In this document: in pieces, positions 53,237-62,600 of the stretch
Layout: the number at the start of each line of letters is the position of its first letter
Position numbering within the stretch: position 1 is the stretch's first letter
Assembly: GCA_004173235.1 (NCBI GenBank)
Contig: SEAC01000020.1
Coordinates: 210,678-274,677 of the forward strand
DNA from: Chitinophagaceae bacterium
Lineage (GTDB): Bacteria; Bacteroidota; Bacteroidia; Chitinophagales; Chitinophagaceae
Direction: 5' to 3'
Length of the DNA stretch: 64,000 nt
The notes under the pieces: model-generated
What the model saw: only the letters and a program-made list of their open reading frames with translations
Told to the model about the DNA's origin: nothing
Database searches by the model: none
Position numbers and translations under genes: made by a program

Positions 53237-53613
53237 CAGCGGTAAGATACGAACTTTTTGAAGCGCTAAGAAAAATACTTATTTAACAAGTAGAGTGACA
53301 AGCTGTTTAATGAACGGCGTTTCTTTCAAGTCAATACTTAAAACGGCGCTCTGTCCGTCCTCATCCTTAAAATAAGTGTAAACACTTGTAGTAGAAAAGT
53401 TAATAGGACCGTTGGACGGGAAAAGTAGGTGTTTGGACTAAATTCATTTACCCAAAAAACCAGTAAAGCTACTTTTGTCGTAAGTAGAACTTCTTAGATA
53501 GCCACTTCAACAAGCTTAAGGGAATCGTACCCTCACTATTTATGAGCCGCCCCCACTCTAATCCGGCCCAACGGCCTGCCTCATCTATCTCCAAGACAAA
53601 TACCCTACGTGTT
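53237..53613. promoter_or_regulatory. Divergent upstream region with -7 box for the giant gene
   Basis: A 377-bp gap without repeats of the stutter kind and lower in G+C. TACTTTTG at 53470-53477 matches TAnnTTTG and would give a leader of about 130 bases to the ATG at 53614. AAGTGTAAACACTT at 53374-53387 is a near-perfect palindrome and could be an operator. An alternative in-frame ATG for the giant protein lies at 53542. No other gene seen. Confidence 0.45.
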
Positions 53614-56600
53614 ATGAATCCGTCCGTCCAACGCAAGTCGGGCCTGGCGCTGCTGTCGCTGCTGGCCATCCTGCTGTCTCCGCTGTCGCTCCTCGCGCAG
53701 CAGGCACCAACTTCGCTGAAGTATCCCACGCCCAACGTGTACATCGTGAACGCGAGTTCCGTATTCCTGTCGCCGACGGTTTCGGGCAACGTGGCATCCT
53801 ATTCCATTTCTCCCGGCCTGCCCTCGGGAATTACGCTCAACACCAATACGGGCGTGATTTCGGGTACGCCTACGGTTGCATCGCCGGCCACCTCTTATAC
53901 AGTGACGGCCACGAACGCGTCGGGTTCTACGAACGCCACCCTCAGCATACAAGCTACCACGAGCTATTTCGATAACAACAACGCGCAGATCAGTTTCAGT
54001 ACGGCAACACAGATCACCGGCACCAACGGTGGCCGCACGGTAGGCGACCGGATGCTGTTTACCAACGTTGCTACGCTGAGCGGTACGCAGATCGACTGTA
54101 TCGTTACCACAACGTCGATGACCAACGTTACCACCTACGACACTTACGACCAGGCGGCCGTATCGGGTGCGAACTTCAACAGCAACGATCCGAAGTTCTT
54201 CTCGCCCCAGTTCACCTTCAACGCAGCCGCCTCTGCAGCAACGCCTGCACAGGTGCGTTTCGATTTCCAGTTCATCCTGGGCAATTCGTACAACGCCGGC
54301 ACCAACCCCAACGGAACAGCAGTGATCCTGCAGAACGTTACGCTCAACTCTTACGACGTTGATGGTAACGGTACGGCCGGCTCCAACCAGTTCAACCTCT
54401 TTGGCGGGTTCAATACCTACCAGCTGAGTGGCACGCCCGCTTCCACGATCGGGGTCAGCTACGATGCCACTTCGCGCCTTACAAAATTCCGCTCGAATGT
54501 TCCCGACAACAACACAACGGTGATCGCCGATGAAACGCAGATTCGCCTCAACTTCAGCAACGTAAGCAACTTCCCGGTGATCGTTGGTGCGGAAGAAGGC
54601 GGCCAGGCTTTCTTCTTCCTGGACTTCAGCGCTTCCAATGCGTTCACCACCCCTGTTACAGTTACCGCTCCCAGCATCGACCTCGGCACATCGCTCACGG
54701 GTGTGAACAATGAAACTTCCGGCTGCGCAGCTTCGCAATCGTTTACCAGCGGCACCACCAACGCCGCAACGCCAACGGGCAACACGTTTACATCGCTCAC
54801 GGTATCGGTGCCCACGGCAGATATCCTGAACGGCTCGAGCGAACTGCTGCTCGTGAACGGTGCTACCGGCACCGGCGCCAGCAACGCGCTCAACGCCGAC
54901 TTCGCCAGCCGCAGCCTCACGCTCGGTGGCATCAACTATAACGTAGTAGCAACTTCTACCGGAGGCATCCGCACGCTCACCTTCACCCGTGCATCGGGCA
55001 CCTTCCAGCAAACGAACGTGGAAGCCCTCCTCGACGCCTTCCGCTATTCGAACGGGGCGAATCCCGCAACGAATGGCGTACGCACCTTCACGGTCAACGC
55101 ATTCAATGCTACGATGAAGAGCCCCGATGCGATCTTCAAAGCAACGGTAAGCTGCGTGAGCATCAGCGGTAACATCTTCCACGATGCCAATGGCCTCACC
55201 GATGCAACGGTAAATGCCAACGGCTCGCCCACGGTGACGGCCAACTTTGCCTATGCCGTTTTGGTGAACCAGAGCTCAGGCCTCTCGATCGCTTCGCAGG
55301 GCATTGCAGCCGGTGGGGCCTATTCGTTTGGTACGGTTGATACCGGAAGCTATTTCATCTACATCCGCAACGCACCTGTAACCAACGGAACGGCGATCTC
55401 TTCGTCAACCTACCCCACAAGCGCAGGCGGCGGTGTTTATAAAAGCGTAGGTGAGAACTTCGGTTCCGACGCCGGCAACGACGGTCTCACCGATGGCAAG
55501 ATCGTGATCAAGGTCGGATCTACTTCGGTGGCCAATGCCAACTTCGGTATCGAGATCCCGCCCACAACCACCAGCACCACGATCAATAACGTTGCGAACC
55601 CGGGTGGCTACAACAACTATACAGTTCCGGTATCCGGCGGCTTTACCTATGCCGACGAAGACGGTACGGTGCAGTCCATTACTATTACCAGCTTCCCCAC
55701 GGGCGCGAATTACATCCGCCTCAACGGAACGATCTATACCAACGGGGGCACCTGCCCGCCGCAATCATCCTGCACGGCCTGGCCGGGCACGGTGATCGTT
55801 CCGGCGGCCAACGTTTCTGCCATCGCGGTTGACCCTTCGGCTGTGGGCGCCGCTTCGGTGGTAATTCCGTTCCGCGCTACCGACAACGGCGCGCCTACCG
55901 ACATCAATGGATCGCCCAACAGCGTTACCATCAACTTCATTGCACAGGCAGTGCCCATCACTGTATCGGGCAATGTTTGGGACGACGTGAACGCTAATGC
56001 AGTGAAGGACGCTCCAGAGCAATTCACCAACGTCGCTTCTGCAGGCCAGACGCTTTATGCGCTCCTGGTGCAAACGACCAACACGTATTCGGGCGCTCCT
56101 ACGGTATATGCATCTACTGCAGTTGCGGCCAATGCAACCAGCTACACCTTCAGCAACGTTCCTTCGGGCAACGACTATGAAGTGCGCCTTGCTTCGCTGG
56201 CAGCGCAGCCCTCCGATGGCGTGGCGCTGAGCACCATCACGCAGGCGCTGGCAACCGGCTGGACGGGTGTGAGCTACAGCAACAACGGCTCGCTCACCAC
56301 CAGCCTCAATACTACGGCTCCGGTAATTACACTCGGCACGGTAGCTGCTTCGAAACCGAACGTAAACTTCGGCATCGATGCGCTTCCCACGGCAGTGAAC
56401 GCCGGCACCTCCACGCAGGTGAACCCCGGTGGCACCAACAGCGCCGTGGTACCCACAACCAACTTCTCGGGCACAGACGCCGTCGATCTTTCTTCGACCG
56501 GCTCGATCGCTTATATCCGCATCACTGCCTTCCCCAATGCAAATGCAACATCGATCACCATCACGGGCGCAAGCACTCCGGGTGGCGCGATCACGACCAA

Positions 56601-59600
56601 CACCTACAACCCGGGCAACTTCCCCGCGGGTGGTGTATACGTTGCGGCGGCAGCCAACGGCAACCTTGCAAGCAGCGGTCTGGTTACGGTTGACCCGGTA
56701 AACGGCGCCGTAGTGGTAGCGATCCCTTACAAAGTAGTGGACGCGGCCAGGATCGAATCTTCTAACACGACCAACGCAACGATCTCCTTCACCGACCTGA
56801 GCATTTCCGGTTCGGTATACGACGACGTGAATGGCGGCACCATCGACGGATCGCTGATCTCGAATGCCGGCGGACAGCTGTATGTAAACCTGGTGAACAC
56901 ATCGGGCAACACGGTTGTAGCCAGCAAAGCCGTTACCAGCGGTGCATTCAGCTTTACCACAGCAGATGGTCTTCAAAATAATGTAGGCACATACAAGCTC
57001 GTACTTGCTTCTTCAGCGGCTGCTACAACAGCAGGGTTGCCCACAACAGCCTGGGTCAACACGGCCGAAGGCACGAGCAGCACATCGGGCGACGGCACCG
57101 GCGACGGTACGTTCACTTTTGGCGGAAACGTTGCGGCCAATGCCACGATCGATTTCGGTATTGATGCCCTGCCTTTCGCCACTGCACTCACAACGGCCAC
57201 CAGCCAGGTAAACCCCGGCGGCACCAACACGATCACGATCCCGGCCGGCACCTTCAGTGGCAACGATGCGGGTGACCTCAGCGGCGGTATCATCTCTTAT
57301 GTACACATCACTGCCTTCCCCACGAACGCCACCGGCATTTCGTTTGTCGCGGGCGCGCTCACAGCGGGTGGTGCTACTTCGGCAGTAAGCTATACTTCCG
57401 GCACCTTCCCCGGAGGTGGCGTTTATGTAGCCACCAACTCGTCGGGTAATCCTTCTTCGGCCATTAACGTCGACCCGGTCAATGGAGCCGTGAACGTGGA
57501 TCTTACTTATCGCACCGTAGACAATGCGGGCAAGGAAAGCCTTGCCACCGGCACTGCACGCCAGCCGCTTACCGACCTGAGCATCTCTGGTTCGGTATAC
57601 GATGATGTGGACGGCGGAACGATCAACGGAACGCTCATCTCCAACGCAGGTGGACAGCTATATGTAAACCTTGTCAACACCTCGGGCAATACTGTTGTGG
57701 CCAGCAAGGCCGTTACATCCGGTGTTTACAGCTTCACCTCTGCAGACGGACTGCAGAACAGTATTTCTACGTATCAGCTTGTGCTCACCAACAGCGCGGT
57801 TGCTACCGGCTCCACACTTCCTTCGGCAGCATGGACCTACACTGCAGAAGGATTGAGCGGTACCACAGGCGACGGCGCGGCCAACGGTGTGTATGCTTTC
57901 GGCGGCACGGTAACGAGCAACGCTGTCATCGATTTCGGCATCGACGCACTTCCCACGGTGACGGCCCTGAACACTGCCGCGGGCGTTACTAACCCTGGCG
58001 GCACCAACACCATCACCATTCCGGCAGCCACCTTCACGGGCGCCGATGCCGGTGATCTGGCAGGTGGGCAGGTGAAGTACATTCATATCACTTCCTTCCC
58101 CACCAATACCACAACGATCAATTTCGCAGCCGGGGCGCTTACGGCCGGTGGCGCCACAGGCGCACTAAGCTATACTTCGGGCACCTTCCCTTCAGGCGGC
58201 GTGTATGTTGCGGCCAACACGAGCGGCAACCCCACTTCGACAATCAGCGTAGATCCCGCCAACGGCGCGGTGAACGTGGACATCAGCTACAAGACGGTGG
58301 ACAACGCCGGCAAGGAAAGCGCTGCCACCGGCATCGCGCGCCAGCCGCTCACCGACGTTACCATCAGCGGTTCGGTATACAACGACACCAACGGCGGCAC
58401 CATCAACGGTACGCTCATTTCGAGCGCGGGCGGACAGCTCTATGTGAACCTCGTGAACTCGGCGACCAACACGCTTGTAGCGAGCAAGGCCGTCACCGGC
58501 GGCACCTTCAGCTTCTCAACGGCGGATGGCCTGCAAACCAACTTGAGCACCTACTCACTGGTGATCACCAATAACGCTGCAGCAACTACTTCGATCCTTC
58601 CCTCTACTGCCTGGACGTACACGGCAGAAGGCATCAGCGGCGGCTCCGGCGACGGCGGCGCCAACGGTGCGTATGCTTTCGGTGGCAATGTAACGGCCAA
58701 CGTGGCCATCGACTTCGGTCTCGACGCACTGCCCACGGTGGTAGCGCTCACTACCGCTACGGGTCAATCCAACCCCGGAGGAACCAACACGATCACTGTT
58801 CCTGCTACCACCTTCACCGGCACCGATGCAGATGCAATCAATGGCGGCACCATCAGCTATATTCATATTACATCTTTCCCCTCCAACGCTACTTCGATCA
58901 CGCTCACCGGCAGCACTACGATCGGTGGCGCCGTGAGCACAACGAGCTATACATCCGGCACCTTCCCGGCGGGCGGCATTTATGTGGCCACCAACGGTTC
59001 GGGCAACCCTGCAAGCAACGTGCTGATAGATCCGGTGAACGGAGCGGTAAATGTGGACATCTCTTACCGCACGGTAGATAACGCGGGCAAAGAAAGCCTG
59101 GCCATCGGCGTTGCGCGGCAGCCTCTTTCCGACATCACCATCTCGGGCGATGTATTCGACGATCCGGATGGAGGCATCATCAATGGTACGCTCCGCAGCA
59201 ATGCAGGCGGCCAGCTGTATGTAAACCTCGTAAACAACGGTGTGCTGGTTGCATCGAAAGCGGTAAGCGGAGCGGGTTCTTATTCGTTCTCTACTGCCGA
59301 CGGACTGCAAAGCAACATCGCCACTTACTCGCTGGTGCTTACCAACAGTGCCGTGGCTACCACGTCCGTGCTTCCTTCTGCAAGCTTTACCTATACTGCC
59401 GAAGGCATCGCCAACGGCACCGGCGACGGCACGCCCAATGGTACCTATACCTTCGGCGGCAACGTAACCGCGAACACTGCGATCGATTTCGGCATCGATG
59501 CACTTCCTACGGTTACTGCACTCAACACAGCCAGCAGCCAGCCCAACCCGGGTGGCACCAACAGCATCGTTGTACCTGCGGGTACGTTCAGCGGTGCCGA

Positions 59601-62600
59601 TGCAGGCGACCTCTCCGGTGGACAGATAGAATACATCCATATTACGGGCTTCCCCTCCAACGCTACGAGCATCAGCTTTGCTGCAGGTGCTACGACCCTG
59701 GGCGGCGCTACATCTTCGGTGACCTACACTTCGGGAACCTTTCCTGTGGGCGGCGTTTACGTTGCAACCAACGCAGCGGGCAATCCCACTTCCGATATCA
59801 GCATCGATCCTGCCAACGGTTCGGTGAACGCAGACATCAGCTACAAAACTGTTGACAACGCAGGCAAAGAGAGCACTGCCACCGGCACTGCCCGCCAGCC
59901 TTTCAGCGACCTCGTGATCTCGGGTACGGTGTATGATGACGCCAATGGCGGCATCATCAACGGCACCGCTATTTCGAACGCGGGCGGACAGCTGTATGTG
60001 AACCTTGTTAATTCGGCAACCAACACGGTTGTTGCCAGCCGCACGCTCACCAACGGCACGTATTCATTTACCACCGCCGACGGTGTGCAGAATGACGTTG
60101 CGACCTATGCGGTGGTGCTTGCCAACAGTGCTTCGGCTACTTCCCCCGAGCTGCCTGCTCCGTCTGCCTGGGTAAACACTGCTGAAGGCCTTAGCGGCAC
60201 TACGGGCGACGTAAACGTAAACGGCCGCTACGCCTTTGGTGAAGCCGTTACTGCCAGCCAGGTGATCGACTTTGGGATCGATGCGCTGCCCACATCGGCC
60301 AGCACGACCGCGGTAAGCCAGGTAAACCCGGGCGGTACTGCAACGGTCACCATTCCTGCTTCCACGTTTGTTGCGTCCGACGCCGGCGACCTCAGCGGCG
60401 GCCAGGTGAACTACATTCATATTGTTTCATTCCCCACCAATACCACCATGGTGAACTTCGCCAACGCGGCCACTTCACTAAATGGTACTTACGGTGCACA
60501 GTCTTATACCAGCGCCACCTTCCCTGCGGGCGGTGTGTTCGTTGCTACCAACACAAGCGGCAATCCTACCAGCGCCATCACACTTGATCCGGTGAATGGT
60601 GCGGTGAACGTTGACTTCTCTTTCACAGCCATCGACAATGCAGGTCAGGAAGGAACCGTTACCGGTGTTGCCCGCCAGCCCCTCAGCGACCTTTCGATCT
60701 CGGGATCGGTATACGACGACATCAACGAAGGCACGATCAACGGTGATCTCATCTCGAATGCCGGTGGCCAGCTTTATGTCAACCTCGTGAACACCGCGGG
60801 CAACACGGTTGTGGCCTCCCAGGCAGTAACCGGTGGCACGTACTCCTTCACTACTGCCGACGGCCTCCGCAACGACATTACTACCTACCAGCTGGTGCTT
60901 ACTTCCTCCGCTGTTGCCACATCGGCCACCCTTCCTACAACGGGCTGGGTATACATTGCCGAAGGTGTGACCAACACATCGGGTGATGGCGCGGTGAATG
61001 GTACCTACGGTTTCGGAGGTGCTGTAACCACCAGTGCCGTGATCGACTTCGCCATTGAGGCGCTGCCGGTGCCCGCTACGCTTACGGTAGCCACAGCGCA
61101 GGTGAACCCCGGTGGAACGGCCACGGTAACGATCCCTGCTTCAACCTTCGTGGCTTCCGATGCCAACGACCTCAGTGGAGGCGCGGTGAGCTACATACAT
61201 ATCACTTCGTTCCCCACCAATGCTACGACCGTGAATTTCGCGAGCGCAGCCACTTCAGTGAATGGAACCTACGGACCTCTGTCATACACCTCGGGAACCT
61301 TCCCCGCAGGTGGCGTGTACGTTGCAACAAATGCGGGCGGCAACCCTGTTTCCGCCATCACGGTAGACCCGGTTAACGGTGCCGTTGATGTGGACTTCAC
61401 GTTCACTGCCATCGATAACAGCAGCAAGGAAAGCGTCAGCAGCGGCATCGCGCGCCAGCCTTTCTCCGACCTAACGATCTCCGGAACTTTGTACGACGAT
61501 GCCAACGGTTCGAAGGACAATAGCATCAACGGTACGGCAACGGGTACGCCTGCTGCCACGCAGATGTATGCAAACCTCGTAAACACGGGCACCAACACGG
61601 TTGTGGCCAGCCAGGCCATCGCTGCCGGCGGCACTTACAGCTTTGGTTCGGCCAACGGAGTTCAAACGGGCGTTGGCTACGCTGTGGTTCTTTCAACTAC
61701 GAACGGCACTACTACGGCCAGCACTCCGAGCGGATGGGTAAATACCGCCGAAGGCCGCGTGGCTGCCGGCGACGGCACGCCCAACGGCATCGATACCATC
61801 GGTACGATCACCACTTCGCAGGTAGTAAACTTCGGTGTAAACGGCATCCCAACGGCAACCAGCTCCACCATCACGGCACAGGCCGACCCGGGTGGAACCA
61901 CGCTGGTTACGATTCCGTCTGCATCGTTCCCCGGAACGGATCCCGACACGAATGGCGAGATCGCTTACGTGCACCTGACCGCTTACCCGAGCAACGCGAC
62001 TTCCATCACCGCTTACAGTGCTACCACCATTAATGGCACGCCCACCGTGGTGAGCTATACGGCGGGTACGTTCCCTGCCGGTGGTATCTATATTCCCACC
62101 GACGGCCCGGGCTACCTGCTTCCGGTTGATGCCCTCAAGATCGACCCGGCGCCCGGCGCTACACAGGCCCAGTTCCCCTACACCGTGATCGACATCGCGG
62201 GTTATGAGAGCAACGGTGCCACCACTACCGTTCCGTTTGTAACGAACGCCATTTCGGGAACGGTATACAATGACTTCAACGCACTCCTCGACGCTATCAT
62301 CAACGGTGTTGGTGTGAACCTCGGCGGACAGCTGTATGTAAATGCAGTAGCCGGCGGTGTGGTTGTAGGATCCGGCACGGTGAATGCCAATGGTACTTAC
62401 GTGATCGGCGGCCTGCCTGCCAACACGTATGATCTCGTGCTCACAACGGCCAACAATTCTATCACGCCTGCGCTGCCTGCGGGCTGGGCGTTCACCGGCG
62501 AAGGTCTTGTGCCCGCCGGCGACGGCACTGTTAACGGTACGATATCCGTCAACCTGAGCGGAAGCGGCGTAGCCAATGCCGACTTCGGTATCGATGCCCG

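Noticed and set aside
53605-55182. Long minus-strand frames (53605-55182, 61693-63510 and others) opposite the giant gene
   Set aside because: They mirror the repeat protein, repeat with its period, and have no domain; the plus frame has a signal peptide and conserved modules.
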